Origin: Shinella sp. WSJ-2 | GTDB taxonomy: Bacteria > Pseudomonadota > Alphaproteobacteria > Rhizobiales > Rhizobiaceae | NCBI RefSeq assembly: GCF_003432075.1 | Contig: NZ_QWBU01000002.1 | Span: 372,001 to 436,000, forward strand | DNA length: 64,000 nucleotides | Reading direction: 5' to 3' | In this document: in pieces, positions 53,543 to 62,337 of the stretch | How the letters are laid out: the number at the start of each line of letters is the position of its first letter | Position numbering within the stretch: the stretch's first letter is position 1 | The notes under the pieces: model-generated | The model's input: the letters and a program-made list of their open reading frames with translations, nothing else | Databases searched by the model: none | Told to the model about the DNA's origin: nothing | Made by a program: the position numbers and the translations under genes

Positions 53543-55008
53543 AGGACGAAGTCGTAGTTGGTGAGGGCGATGCTGCCGTCTATGCGGATGGAAAAATCAG
53601 CCTTACCGTCGCCGTTCACATCTCCATACACATAGGTGCTGGCTGACTTGATCTCGTAGCGCAATTCTCCTGCCTTGTTGTGAAAAGTTTGCGTGGCAAT
53701 GAAGCTGAAGGTCTGGTTGCCGTCGATCTTTGTGTTGGCGTCGATCGCTTTGAGGTCGATCGTGTCCCCCTGCCGGTGAGAGAAATCCCGGATCGTATCG
53801 CGCCCCGCGGCGGCAACGGTCGAATCCTTGACGGACGTGAAGACGAATGTGTCAGAGCCCGCACCGCCCCGCAGCGTGTCTGCTCCCTTGGCGCCTGTTA
53901 GATTGTCATTGCCGGCACCGCCCGAAAGGCGGTCGTTTCCGTCACGGCCGTTTATCCTGTCGTTGCCACCCAAGCCATCGATGGTGTCAGCGAGTTTCGA
54001 CCCGCGCAGCGCATCCGCCTTTTCCGTTGGCTTGATATAGGCTGGATCGCCATCGTGGGTTCCAACGAGCCGGTCGAGATCCCGGTCCGGTGCGGCAAAG
54101 GGAATGAAGCCGTCCTTCAGCACCATCGTGTTGAAGTCGGCCACCCGCTTGCTGCCGTTGATGTAGTCAACGACGAAGACGGGTTTGCCCTTGTCGAGAA
54201 AATCGCGCTTCAGGATCGCGATGGTCTCCTTGTCGGGTGCGAGCGGATTGTTCTCCTCCGCATCGCCGCGATAGTAGAGGTCTTCCACGGCAATGCCGCC
54301 GATCACATTGAGATAAGCCTTCTTGCGGGCGGTATCCGAGCCGAGATCGTTGAGAATCCACGCACCATTCTGCGGAATGACGAAGAAATCAGGGTTGGTT
54401 TCGCGCGCATGGTCTGTCAGCTTGACGATGAAGTCGACCATGCGCTGGGCCGCCTGCTTCACATTGGCCGGATCGCCCTTTTCGCGATCCTTGGCGGAAA
54501 CCTCCGCGCCCCAGAAATAGTAGCCGTCGACGATGTCGAGATAGGCGGCGTCGAAGCCTGCTTTGACAATGGCATCCACCTCGCCGGTCTTCTTCGTGTT
54601 GAAGACGATCTTCTGCCAGTCGCTATCCCAATAGCGGACCTTGCGGCTTTCCGGCCAGTCCGGATTCACCGGCCCCAGCCAGTCCGGTGCCGCGCTGGTC
54701 AGCTTGCCGGTAGCGATCCCCGTCGTCGTCCAGTTGGAATGCCAGTAGTCGCGGAAATCGGAGGCTTCGCCGATCGAGACATAGGACACAACGACGGATC
54801 GCCCGCCCATGCCGTCCTTCATCCGGGTGATCTCACTAGCAGAAAACCGCCCGGCATCCGTGCCATCCCTTGAGGCGTCGATCACCAGTAGATCATGCGC
54901 CGCGGAGGCGAGCAGATCCGGCTTGAGCGCCGAACCGTTCAACCCCTGCAATTCGTAACCCCAGTTGTCAACGGAGACGAAGCCGGTAGAGGTCTTGACT
55001 GTAATCAT
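53539..55008 (-). CDS. GH114-like glycoside hydrolase with C-terminal RTX repeats
   Basis: A 489-residue secreted protein. Residues about 5-320 resemble the GH114 (endo-alpha-1,4-polygalactosaminidase/TM1410) TIM barrel: VVSYVSIGEASDFRDYWH, then VRYWDSDWQKIV, GFDAAYLDIVDGYYFWG (predicted catalytic Asp) and FFVIPQNGAWIL. Residues about 345-405 carry RTX nonapeptides (GGNDRINGRDGNDRLSGGAG; DTLRGGAGSDTFVF), which bind calcium and mark export by a type I secretion system. The last residues are a C-terminal secretion signal region. Start 55008 (MITVKTSTGF) suits an RTX protein; a GTG at 55059 would add a hydrophobic stretch. Confidence 0.82.
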   Translation of the reverse strand: MITVKTSTGFVSVDNWGYELQGLNGSALKPDLLASAAHDLLVIDASRDGTDAGRFSASEITRMKDGMGGRSVVVSYVSIGEASDFRDYWHSNWTTTGIATGKLTSAAPDWLGPVNPDWPESRKVRYWDSDWQKIVFNTKKTGEVDAIVKAGFDAAYLDIVDGYYFWGAEVSAKDREKGDPANVKQAAQRMVDFIVKLTDHARETNPDFFVIPQNGAWILNDLGSDTARKKAYLNVIGGIAVEDLYYRGDAEENNPLAPDKETIAILKRDFLDKGKPVFVVDYINGSKRVADFNTMVLKDGFIPFAAPDRDLDRLVGTHDGDPAYIKPTEKADALRGSKLADTIDGLGGNDRINGRDGNDRLSGGAGNDNLTGAKGADTLRGGAGSDTFVFTSVKDSTVAAAGRDTIRDFSHRQGDTIDLKAIDANTKIDGNQTFSFIATQTFHNKAGELRYEIKSASTYVYGDVNGDGKADFSIRIDGSIALTNYDFVL

Positions 55009-55543
55009 GAGGCTGAAAACGATCGCCGTGAGGAATGTATATGATTTGTACCATAGCACAGGCTATGTGGCGGCACAGCGACCACTTTGAAAACGCACCA
55101 GGCGGCGTGAAGTCTGCAGATGAAACGGGGGCTTCGGGCGACTGATCGGGGCGCTGCAGAGGTACCTTGGGTTATCACTGCTGTTCAGATTAGTGACTAG
55201 CCGGAGCGGCAGTCCATGCTTCGATAAGTGGCCAACCCCGAAGTGGATGCTCCCAAGCAGCGAGGCATCAAGCCCCGAATTTTATTCCGAAAATCCCATT
55301 CTGTAATAGCAATATACGGCAAGCGAAGCTCACGGAAACCCACGCCGCTCCTCGACAGGCGTAAATATCCTCCCGAATGCCGAATCCTCATGACAACCAC
55401 CGTTAATGCCCGGTAAACCAACATGGCAACTTCGTGGCGAGTATTTTTGCTGATGCGCCTAGACAGGTTGCGCGTGGTTCGCCTACTTATTTCAACACAG
55501 AACAGAACGTCATTCCGAATCTTTTCAATCGAAAGGAATATAG
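55009..55543. other. Low-information accessory region, no gene recognised
   Basis: This 535-bp stretch between the RTX gene and the antiporter remnant is lower in GC than its surroundings. Open frames present on both strands (for example minus strand 55197-55802, which runs into the IS end) lack family features and Shine-Dalgarno sequences. I see nothing convincing. Confidence 0.5.
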
Positions 55544-55733
55544 ATGACCTTCCTCGCCGACATATTTCGGCATCGCCCGAAATCGCTCTGTTTCTCTCAC
55601 TGGCCGTTGGGTACTGGGTCGGAAAATTCCAGTTTGGGAAGTTCCAACTGGGTGGTGTCGCCGGATCGCTCCTCGCCGCGGTCCTGATCAGCCAGGTCGG
55701 TATACAGATCGACAACGGCATCAAAGCAGTCCT
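55544..55733 (+). pseudogene. AspT-like aspartate:alanine antiporter, truncated by IS21
   Basis: The first 60-odd codons of an AspT/YidE/YbjL-duplication transporter. MTFLADIFRHRP is followed, after a one-base deletion near 55579, by EIALFLSLAVGYWVGKFQFG, KFQLGGVAGSLLAAVLISQV and GIQIDNGIKAV, the family's N-terminal helices. AAGGA precedes ATG 55544. The reading frame stops at the IS left end. The rest of the gene is not found after the right end, so the remainder was lost. It carries both a frameshift and an IS truncation, which suggests a dead gene. Confidence 0.75.
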
Positions 55734-55845
55734 TGTTGATTTGCACTGAGAGCTGACCCGGGATTGCGGGAAATTATCACTGAGATTTGACCCATGTTTC
55801 AATCATCCCTCGCGAGGTTTCAGCGGGGGCTCTGGAGTGATCGAC

Positions 55846-57372
55846 ATGGCGTTACTGAGCGTAATACGACGCTGGCATTTTCGAGAGCATCTATCGATCC
55901 GGGAGATTTGCCGCAGGAGCGGCCTGTCCCGGAACACTGTCCGCAAATACCTGCGCCTGGACGGCGTGGAGCCGAAGTTCAAAGTCCCGGAGCGACCGAG
56001 CAAGCTTGATCCGTTCGCGGATCGGCTGTCGGCCTGGCTGAAGACGGAATCCAAGAAGGGCCGCAAGCAGAAGCGCACCCTGAAGCAACTCCATACCGAC
56101 CTGGTGAGCCTCGGCTACGACGGTTCCTATTGCCGTGTTGCAGCCTTTGCCCGGGAATGGAAGGCAGACCGGCAGAGGGAATTCCAGACGACAGGACGCG
56201 GAACGTTCGTGCCTCTGGCCTTCGAACCGGGTGAGGCCTTCCAGTTCGACTGGTCGGAAGACTGGGCCATCATCGGCAATGAGCGCACCAAGCTGCAGGC
56301 CGCACATACGAAGCTAAGCTATAGCCGCGCCTTCATCGTACGAGCCTATCTCCTTCAGACGCATGAGATGCTGTTCGATGCCCACAATCATGCATTCCGC
56401 GTGTTTGGCGGCATTCCCGGCCGCGGTATCTACGACAACATGCGCATGGCGATCGACAAGGTCGGCCGTGGCAAGGAGCGCGACATCAATGTCCGTTTCC
56501 TGGCGATGGCCAGCCACTATGTGTTCGAGCCGGAGTTCTGCAATCCCGCGTCCGGTTGGGAGAAAGGGCAGGTCGAGAAGAACGTTCAGGATGCGCGTCA
56601 CCGCTTCTTCCAACCTGTTCCGCGCTTTCCATCATTGGATGCCTTGAACGATTGGTTGGAGCTTCGGTGCAAGGAGTTCTGGGCAAAGACCCCTCACGGC
56701 CAGATGCGCGGCACCATCGCCGATATCTGGGCCGAGGAGGCCTTGGCATTGATGCCGGTTTCCCGCCCGTTCGACGGCTTCGTCGAATATACGAAGCGGG
56801 TCACGCCGACCTGCCTCGTCCATCTGGGGCGTAATCGCTACAGCGTCCCGGCATCCTTCGCCAATCGACCGGTGAGCCTGCGGGTCTATCCGGATCGTGT
56901 CGTCATCGCCGCGGAGGGACAGATCGTCTGCGAGCATCGTCGCGTCATCGATCGCTCTCACGATCGGCCGGGACAGACGATCTACGACTGGCGGCACTAT
57001 CTGGCGGTGGTGCAACGCAAGCCAGGTGCTCTTCGTAATGGTGCACCGTTCGTCGAACTGCCCGATGCGTTCCGGGCCTTGCAGCAATATTTCCTGAAGA
57101 AGCCGGGTGGCGACCGCGAGATGGTCGATATCCTGGCGCTGGTCCTCCAGCACGACGAACAGGCCGTGCTATCGGCGGTCGACATGGCGCTGAAGTCCGG
57201 CGTCCCCACGAAGACGCACGTGCTGAACCTGCTGCATCGCCTCGTCGACGGCAAATCCTTCACGCCACCGACCATCGACGCGCCACAGGCCCTGACGCTC
57301 ACCAACGAGCCGAAGGCCAATGTCGAACGCTACGACGCGCTCAGAAAGACGGAGGTTCGCCATGCGTCATAA
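55846..57372 (+). CDS. istA: IS21-family transposase IstA
   Basis: IstA, 508 residues, DDE transposase. It has an N-terminal HTH ([21 protein letters not shown]), the integrase core with [12 protein letters not shown] (first Asp), [10 protein letters not shown] (second Asp) and [12 protein letters not shown] (Glu), and a C-terminal beta-barrel region with [24 protein letters not shown] with 8-bp spacing favours ATG 55846 over GTG 55837. Full length, no internal stops. Confidence 0.95.
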   Translation: MALLSVIRRWHFREHLSIREICRRSGLSRNTVRKYLRLDGVEPKFKVPERPSKLDPFADRLSAWLKTESKKGRKQKRTLKQLHTDLVSLGYDGSYCRVAAFAREWKADRQREFQTTGRGTFVPLAFEPGEAFQFDWSEDWAIIGNERTKLQAAHTKLSYSRAFIVRAYLLQTHEMLFDAHNHAFRVFGGIPGRGIYDNMRMAIDKVGRGKERDINVRFLAMASHYVFEPEFCNPASGWEKGQVEKNVQDARHRFFQPVPRFPSLDALNDWLELRCKEFWAKTPHGQMRGTIADIWAEEALALMPVSRPFDGFVEYTKRVTPTCLVHLGRNRYSVPASFANRPVSLRVYPDRVVIAAEGQIVCEHRRVIDRSHDRPGQTIYDWRHYLAVVQRKPGALRNGAPFVELPDAFRALQQYFLKKPGGDREMVDILALVLQHDEQAVLSAVDMALKSGVPTKTHVLNLLHRLVDGKSFTPPTIDAPQALTLTNEPKANVERYDALRKTEVRHAS

Positions 57373-58174
57373 TCCAGCAAGTGGCGCTGTCGTCATCATG
57401 TTGCGGCAACTGAAGATGCACGGCATGGCCCAGGCCGTTGGCGAGCTCACCGAGCAGGGATCGCCAGCGTTCGAGGCCGCCATCCCGGTCCTGTCGCAGC
57501 TCCTCAAGGCCGAGACCGCGGAACGGGAAGTGCGATCGACGGCCTACCAGCTCAAGACGGCACGCTTTCCAGCCTATCGTGATCTGAACGGCTTCGACTT
57601 CACCAGCAGTGAGGTCAACGAGGCGCTGGTCCGTCAGCTTCATCGCTGCGACTTCCTCGACGACGCCAACAACATCGTCCTGGTCGGCGGTCCCGGCACG
57701 GGCAAGACGCATATCGCTACGGCCATCGGTGTCCAGGCCATTGAACATCATCATAAGCGGGTTCGGTTCTTCTCAACCGTGGAATTGGTCAATGCGCTGG
57801 AGCAGGAGAAGTCCCAAGGTCGGCCAGGGCAGATCGCCAACCGCCTGGCACACTCCGATCTCGTCATCCTGGACGAACTGGGCTACCTGCCGTTCAGTGC
57901 TTCAGGCGGTGCGCTGCTGTTCCATCTGTTGAGCAAGCTCAACGAGCACACCAGCGTCATCATCACCACCAACCTGAGCTTCAGCGAATGGGCCAGCGTC
58001 TTCGGCGACGCCAAGATGACCACCGCGCTGCTCGATCGGCTCACGCATCATTGCCACATCCTCGAAACCGGAAACGACAGCTTCCGCTTCAAAAACAGCT
58101 CAGCTCATGAGCCCAAAACGACGAAGGAGAAACGTAGGAACTTGACCAATCCAACCACGACGGACGATGCCTAA
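57362..58174 (+). CDS. istB: IS21-family helper ATPase IstB
   Basis: IstB, 270 residues, an AAA+ ATPase that controls IstA assembly. Walker A is GGPGTGKTH, Walker [14 protein letters not shown], and sensor region [19 protein letters not shown] with [13 protein letters not shown]. It overlaps istA by 11 bp with GGAGG before the ATG. Intact. Confidence 0.96.
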   Translation: MRHNPASGAVVIMLRQLKMHGMAQAVGELTEQGSPAFEAAIPVLSQLLKAETAEREVRSTAYQLKTARFPAYRDLNGFDFTSSEVNEALVRQLHRCDFLDDANNIVLVGGPGTGKTHIATAIGVQAIEHHHKRVRFFSTVELVNALEQEKSQGRPGQIANRLAHSDLVILDELGYLPFSASGGALLFHLLSKLNEHTSVIITTNLSFSEWASVFGDAKMTTALLDRLTHHCHILETGNDSFRFKNSSAHEPKTTKEKRRNLTNPTTTDDA

Positions 58175-58227
58175 GGCGGGTCACTTCTCGGCGCAAATCC
58201 CGGGTCAGCTCTCAGTGCAAATCAACA

Positions 58228-58486
58228 GTCTGGCGTAAGTCGCAACATAGTTGTCGCGCTGCCTTCGCTCCTCGACTTTCAACCCGCGCGTCGTCGCGTT
58301 CTCGATGAAATCAGGCGTGTCTTTTCTATTTCCTATGTCATCGACCGTAATGCTTCTGGTTAGTATTGTGCTTCGGTCTTTGAGGATATCTATTATTTCA
58401 TTCGTGGAAAGAACCTGGCCGTTCGCCATGTCGGCCGGTCCTGCCATTAAAAGTGCTATCATGTTGGCGCAGAAGCAGAACTTCAT
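58228..58486 (-). pseudogene. Secreted protein gene, 3' end replaced by IS21
   Basis: The first 86 residues of an exported protein are present, reading toward the IS. A good signal peptide (MKFCFCANMIALLMAGPADM, then ANGQ) and AGGAG 8 bp before the ATG support a real gene. The mature part begins VLSTNEIIDILKDRSTILTR and ends in the IS right end after VATYAR; the few codons beyond are IS sequence. The start of the mature part recalls some OmpA-family outer-membrane proteins, but this is a weak guess. The lost 3' part is not on the other side of the IS. Confidence 0.6.
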
Positions 58487-58732
58487 TCCGCAATCTCCTG
58501 TGCAGCGTCAAAATAAGAGCCGCTACATTAGCAAGTAAACTGCGATTTAAAGCAACATCTTTTCATTGATGACATCCGGATTTATGAAAAATTGCCCCGT
58601 TGGGATGTTGCTCGCGACGGTTCTGCGCGGGCGTGCTGAAAAAAGTCAGGCTTATAGCGGCGAGATCCAGCGCGCTCCACCGCTTGACACACCCCGCGAA
58701 CTGTTGAATGACTGCGGCCTCGGCGCTGCCCT

Positions 58733-58806
58733 GCGGGTATGATGTAATGGTAGCCTGTCAGCTTCCCAAGCTGAACGCGCGGGTTCGATTCCCGCTACCC
58801 GCTCCA
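58733..58806 (+). tRNA. tRNA-Gly (anticodon CCC)
   Basis: A 74-nt cloverleaf. The acceptor GCGGGTA pairs with TACCCGC, with encoded CCA. The anticodon loop CTTCCCAAG carries CCC, and the T loop contains TTCGATT. A TTGACA at 58684 may be its -35 element. Confidence 0.96.
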
Positions 58807-58888
58807 GCGTCTGATCCAATCCCCCGATGAATTTCCTGCTTTGTTCCTCCTCTGATGCGGCATGGTGAGCCTTTTCAAAATTTCCATA

Positions 58889-58926
58889 TAAAAACGTTTA
58901 TATTTCTTATTGAAAACGTTTTTATT
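58889..58926. promoter_or_regulatory. Two LacI-type operators upstream of the binding-protein operon
   Basis: AAACGTTT occurs at 58892-58899 and 58914-58921, with centres 22 bp apart. The second lies in AAACGTTTTTATT, identical over 13 bases to the site ahead of the LacI gene. They are 105-140 bp before the binding-protein start. Confidence 0.65.
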
Positions 58927-59030
58927 CCTTGTTACGGTTTTCACGGGAATGGTCGTGGCGTTTATGCGCCCGCCGTAAATTTGTCGAGTGCCGGCCGGTT
59001 GGCGCGGTGCCGATGGTTGAGGAGGAAGAG

Positions 59031-59777
59031 ATGAGGAAATTCGTTGCGACTTTGGCGCTGGCTGTTCTTGCGGCAGGCGGCGTTCATGCGGCCGATCTGG
59101 GCGGCAAGCTTCTGAAGGTCGGGTCCGACACGACGTCGCCGCCGATGGAGAGCGTGGATCCGGCCAGCGGCCAGATCGTCGGCTTCGATGTCGACGTGGT
59201 CAATGCCATCTGCGCCAAGATCAATTGCCAGGCCGAATTCGTGACGACCGGCTGGGATGGCATCTTCGCCGCGCTCGATCAGGGCAATTTCGATCTCGTC
59301 GCCTCCGGTGTCTCGATCACCGAAGAGCGCAAGAAGGCGATGGACTTCTCCGATCCCTATATCGTCAACAGCCAGGCCGTGCTGACGCGCGCCGAAGACC
59401 AGGGCATGACGCTGGAAAAGTTCAAGGCCGAGGGTCGCAAGCTCTCCGCCCAGGCCAACACGACGGATGCCCAGGTCGCCGAGGGCGTCGTCGGCAAGGA
59501 AAACGTCGCGGCCTATGACAGTTTCAGCGCCGCCATCATCGCGCTCAAGAACAAGGACGTCGACGGCGTCGTGATCAACGGCGCCAATGCCGCCGCCTAT
59601 GAGCGCGAATTCGCCGGCGAGCTCGTCGCCTCGATCAAGGATCTCGAATCCGACCCGCTGGGCCTCGTCTTCCGCAAGGGCGACGAGAACATCGCCGCCT
59701 TCAACGAAGGCCTAAAGGCGATCAGGGACGACGGCACGCTCGACAAGCTCGTCGCCAAATATTGGGGCCTCAAGTAA
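59031..59777 (+). CDS. ABC transporter substrate-binding protein, family 3
   Basis: A 248-residue periplasmic binding protein of the amino-acid/opine type (SBP_bac_3). Signal peptide residues 1-20 (GGVHA-ADLG) are followed by VGSDTTSPPMESVDPASGQI, then GFDVDVVNAICAKI (family signature) and WDGIFAALDQGNFDLVASGV, and ITEERKKAMDFSDPYIV. GGAGGAAGAG precedes the ATG. It is the first gene of the LacI-controlled operon. Its presence next to a beta-galactosidase is unusual, and the ligand is unknown. Confidence 0.92.
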   Translation: MRKFVATLALAVLAAGGVHAADLGGKLLKVGSDTTSPPMESVDPASGQIVGFDVDVVNAICAKINCQAEFVTTGWDGIFAALDQGNFDLVASGVSITEERKKAMDFSDPYIVNSQAVLTRAEDQGMTLEKFKAEGRKLSAQANTTDAQVAEGVVGKENVAAYDSFSAAIIALKNKDVDGVVINGANAAAYEREFAGELVASIKDLESDPLGLVFRKGDENIAAFNEGLKAIRDDGTLDKLVAKYWGLK

Positions 59778-59785
59778 GGTCTCTT

Positions 59786-59823
59786 CGCCGGAGGCGCTGT
59801 GCGGGTGCTTCCGGCGTTTCTTT
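59786..59823 (+). terminator. Attenuating terminator between binding protein and permease
   Basis: A 10-bp stem with one G-U pair (59786-59795 with 59807-59816), followed by TTTCTTT. It lies 8 bp after the binding-protein stop and probably lowers expression of the permease relative to the receptor. Confidence 0.7.
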
Positions 59824-59922
59824 CCATGTTCAGATGGTTCCGGCGGGTTTTGCTTCGGAGCCGAAAAGCAGTTGAGAGGGCATCGGCGCCGCGGGCGTGA
59901 TGCCCTGGCGCCGGAGGCCGTG

Positions 59923-61578
59923 ATGTCGTTCGTCAGAAGCGTGAGACCCAGCAACCTGGTCATCCTGGCCGCGCTGCCCTTCATCGTCTATCTCTTCGCT
60001 TCCTCGCCGGATTACCAGCGCTCGCTGCGCGCGATCCTCGGCATCGAGCTGGGCTCGGGTATCTTCGTGCCGGGCTTCCTGCTTCTGGCCGCTGCCTTCT
60101 CCGCCGGCTTTGCGGTGCTCCTCCTTTCGCGCCTCAAGGCGGCTCGGCCGCGGCTGACGCTGGCGGCGGGGCTTATCGGCTTGCTGGCGACCGCGGCTAT
60201 CCTGGCCGGCGATCTCGTGCATCCCTTCATCGCGTCGGTGGTGGCGAACGGCGTGGATTCCTTCAAGTCCGATCTCGTCGTCAAGGGTGCCACGCCGCGC
60301 CAGCTGACGGAAGCGGCCGATCTCATGGTGCGCGGCGTGGAGGCTTGGCTTTGGCCAGCCTATGCCGTGCTGCTGCTGGCCGGCCTCGGCCTCACCTTTG
60401 CCGGCAGCCGCGCGCCGGCGCCGTCGGAAAGTGCTTCCGGCCGGGCAGGGGCGTGGATCCTCGGCGCCGTCAATGGCGCCGGCCTCGTCTTCGTCTTCCT
60501 GTTTGCCCATCTCGCTTTCGCCTCGGGCCTTGCCACGACCATCCGCGCGGCAATCGCCGCCTATATTCTCGCGGCCATTCTCGGCCTCGTCTGGGTCGGG
60601 CTTTTGAAACTGCGCTATTCGCGCCAGAGCCTTCTGCTGTTCATCGGCATGACCGCGCTGTTTGCCGCGCTCTCGGCCTGGTTCCTGCTGCAGCCGCGCG
60701 ACAGCTATGTGCTGGCGGGCACGCTGGAGGGCAAGATCGGCATCGTCACCAACACGCCCGCCGGCCTGATCAGCGCTGTGCGCTTCGGTCAGTACGAGGG
60801 CGGCCCGACGACGGAAACGCCGGTGCGTACCTTCGTCACGCCGGAACAGGCAATCGAGACCGTCGCGAAGAAGGAAGACGTCAGCGGCGCGCTGCTGCCG
60901 GCCGCCGCCGTGCCTGCCGACTGGCCGCGCCTCTGGCAGGTCGACGCACTGAACGACCGCGACCGCGCGGCCGGCATCACCTTCGCCGTCGTCGCCATCG
61001 CGATCGGCCTTTTGACCCTCGGCGGTTTCCTGCATGGCCGCCATCCGTTGTCGATCGGTTCGGAATTCATCGTCGATACGATCCGCGGCATCCCCATGCT
61101 GGTCATCGTGCTTTATGTCGGCCTGCCGCTGTCGGGCGCCCTGAAGGATGCGACGGCCGGCGTCTTCGATCCGCCGAACCTCGTGCGCGGCATTGTCGCC
61201 ATGGCGATCGCCTATTCCGCCTATCTCGCGGAAATCTTCCGCTCGGGCATCAATGCCATTCCGGCGGGCCAGATCGAGGCTGCGGGAAGCCTCGGGCTCA
61301 ACCGCTGGCAGACGGCGCGGCTCGTCATCCTGCCGCAGGCCTTCCGCATCGTCATTCCGCCGCTCGGCAACGAGCTGATCGCCATCCTGAAGGACACGTC
61401 GCTGCTGTCGATCCTGTCGATCCGCGATATCACGCAGCGCATGCGCGAGTTCCAGTCGGCGAGCTTCCTGCCGTTCGCGCCCTATAACTCGGCGGCCATC
61501 CTTTACATCCTGCTGACGCTGGCGGCGGCAAGCCTCGTCAGCCTGATCGAGAAGAAATATGACGTCAAACACCGCTGA
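59923..61578 (+). CDS. ABC permease (HisM type) with large N-terminal region and periplasmic insert
   Basis: A 551-residue membrane protein, over twice the usual length of amino-acid ABC permeases. Residues about 10-165 hold four extra helices. A permease-like helix (about 200-230) is followed by another helix and then a soluble segment (about 258-345). Within it, residues 266-333 (LEGKIGIVTNTP; TFVTPEQAIETVAKKEDV; GALLPAAAVP) look like one lobe of a family 3 binding protein. The permease core resumes with FIVDTIRGIPMLVIVLYVGL and the ATPase-contact loop EAAGSLGLNRWQTARLVILP. No ATPase gene lies near. GGAGG precedes the ATG. It overlaps the SDR gene by 20 bp. Confidence 0.85.
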   Translation: MSFVRSVRPSNLVILAALPFIVYLFASSPDYQRSLRAILGIELGSGIFVPGFLLLAAAFSAGFAVLLLSRLKAARPRLTLAAGLIGLLATAAILAGDLVHPFIASVVANGVDSFKSDLVVKGATPRQLTEAADLMVRGVEAWLWPAYAVLLLAGLGLTFAGSRAPAPSESASGRAGAWILGAVNGAGLVFVFLFAHLAFASGLATTIRAAIAAYILAAILGLVWVGLLKLRYSRQSLLLFIGMTALFAALSAWFLLQPRDSYVLAGTLEGKIGIVTNTPAGLISAVRFGQYEGGPTTETPVRTFVTPEQAIETVAKKEDVSGALLPAAAVPADWPRLWQVDALNDRDRAAGITFAVVAIAIGLLTLGGFLHGRHPLSIGSEFIVDTIRGIPMLVIVLYVGLPLSGALKDATAGVFDPPNLVRGIVAMAIAYSAYLAEIFRSGINAIPAGQIEAAGSLGLNRWQTARLVILPQAFRIVIPPLGNELIAILKDTSLLSILSIRDITQRMREFQSASFLPFAPYNSAAILYILLTLAAASLVSLIEKKYDVKHR

Positions 61579-62242
61579 GACCCCTGCCGGCACGGTGCTG
61601 ATCACCGGCGCCGGGCGCGGCCTCGGCCGCACGCTCGCCGATCTCTATGCGGCGGCCGGTTGGCGCGTTCTCCGCTGCATGCGGCAGCCGGCGGAGGGTG
61701 CCTTGCCGCTCGACGTGGCGGATGCCGGCTCCATAGCCGCACTCGGCGAAACGCTCGCTGGTCAGCCGATCGATATCGTCATCAACAATGCCGCGATCCG
61801 CAGCGATACCGGCGGCCTTTCGTCTCTAGAAGCGGGCGATTTCCTCGAGGTCATGCGCATCAATGCGCTGGCCCCGCTGCTCATTGCCCGCGCGCTTCGC
61901 CCGAACCTTTCTGCCGGCAGGCGCAAGGTGCTGGTCAATATCAGCAGCCGCGCCGGCTCGCTGGCCGAGGGAACGCTCGATGATGACGACGGCGACTATG
62001 CCTATCGCTGCTCCAAGGCGGCCCTGAACATGGCGACGGTCAAGCTCGCTCAAGATTTTGCCCGTGACGCTATTGCCGTCATCTCGCTGCATCCCGGCTG
62101 GGTGCGCACCGATATGGGTGGCGACGAGGCAGCGATCGACGTCGGCGTCAGCGCGGCGGGGCTGAAAGCGCTGATCGACGGTACGACGATGGCCGAGAGC
62201 GGCGGTTTTCGCGCCTATGACGGCCGGACGGTGGCGTGGTGA
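61559..62242 (+). CDS. Short-chain dehydrogenase/reductase
   Basis: A 227-residue NAD(P)-dependent Rossmann enzyme. The cofactor loop is LITGAGRGLGRTLADLYAAAG, followed by INNAAIRSD, the catalytic Ser in NISSRAGS and the YxxxK pair in YAYRCSKAALN. The C-terminus HPGWVRTDMGGDEA is normal. The protein resembles the C-factor-like SDR group, whose substrates are often unknown. It overlaps the permease gene by 20 bp and precedes the beta-galactosidase gene, so the three are likely co-expressed. Confidence 0.9.
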   Translation: MTSNTAETPAGTVLITGAGRGLGRTLADLYAAAGWRVLRCMRQPAEGALPLDVADAGSIAALGETLAGQPIDIVINNAAIRSDTGGLSSLEAGDFLEVMRINALAPLLIARALRPNLSAGRRKVLVNISSRAGSLAEGTLDDDDGDYAYRCSKAALNMATVKLAQDFARDAIAVISLHPGWVRTDMGGDEAAIDVGVSAAGLKALIDGTTMAESGGFRAYDGRTVAW

Positions 62243-62337
62243 AGACGCGCCGCAACAGGAACAGTTGAAGCGATGGACAATCGCAATCGTAACGATGGCG
62301 GCGTCCCAGGCGCCGTGGATGACAAGGATTACTGCAC

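Larger units (their letters stand above)
55734..58227 (+). mobile_element. IS21-family insertion sequence, complete
   Basis: A 2,494-bp element with perfect 32-bp terminal inverted repeats (55734-55765 and 58196-58227) that begin TG and end CA. Each end also has a second inner copy of the ACTGAG/GACCC-type repeat, as usual for IS21. It carries istA and istB overlapping by 11 bp, both intact. No direct target repeat flanks it (left ...GCAGTCCT, right GTCTGGCG). It separates an antiporter fragment from an unrelated truncated gene. Confidence 0.93.

Noticed and set aside
55197-55802. A 201-codon minus-strand frame before the IS
   Set aside because: It crosses the IS left end and antisenses the antiporter fragment; no Shine-Dalgarno and no family pattern.
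58733-58806. tRNA-Gly as attachment site of an integrated island
   Set aside because: No integrase gene and no partial repeat of the tRNA 3' end could be found in the window.
59830-61632. A 600-codon open frame on the minus strand opposite the permease
   Set aside because: Low-complexity Arg/Asp/Glu composition from GC-rich antisense codons; the + strand has a recognisable permease with Shine-Dalgarno.
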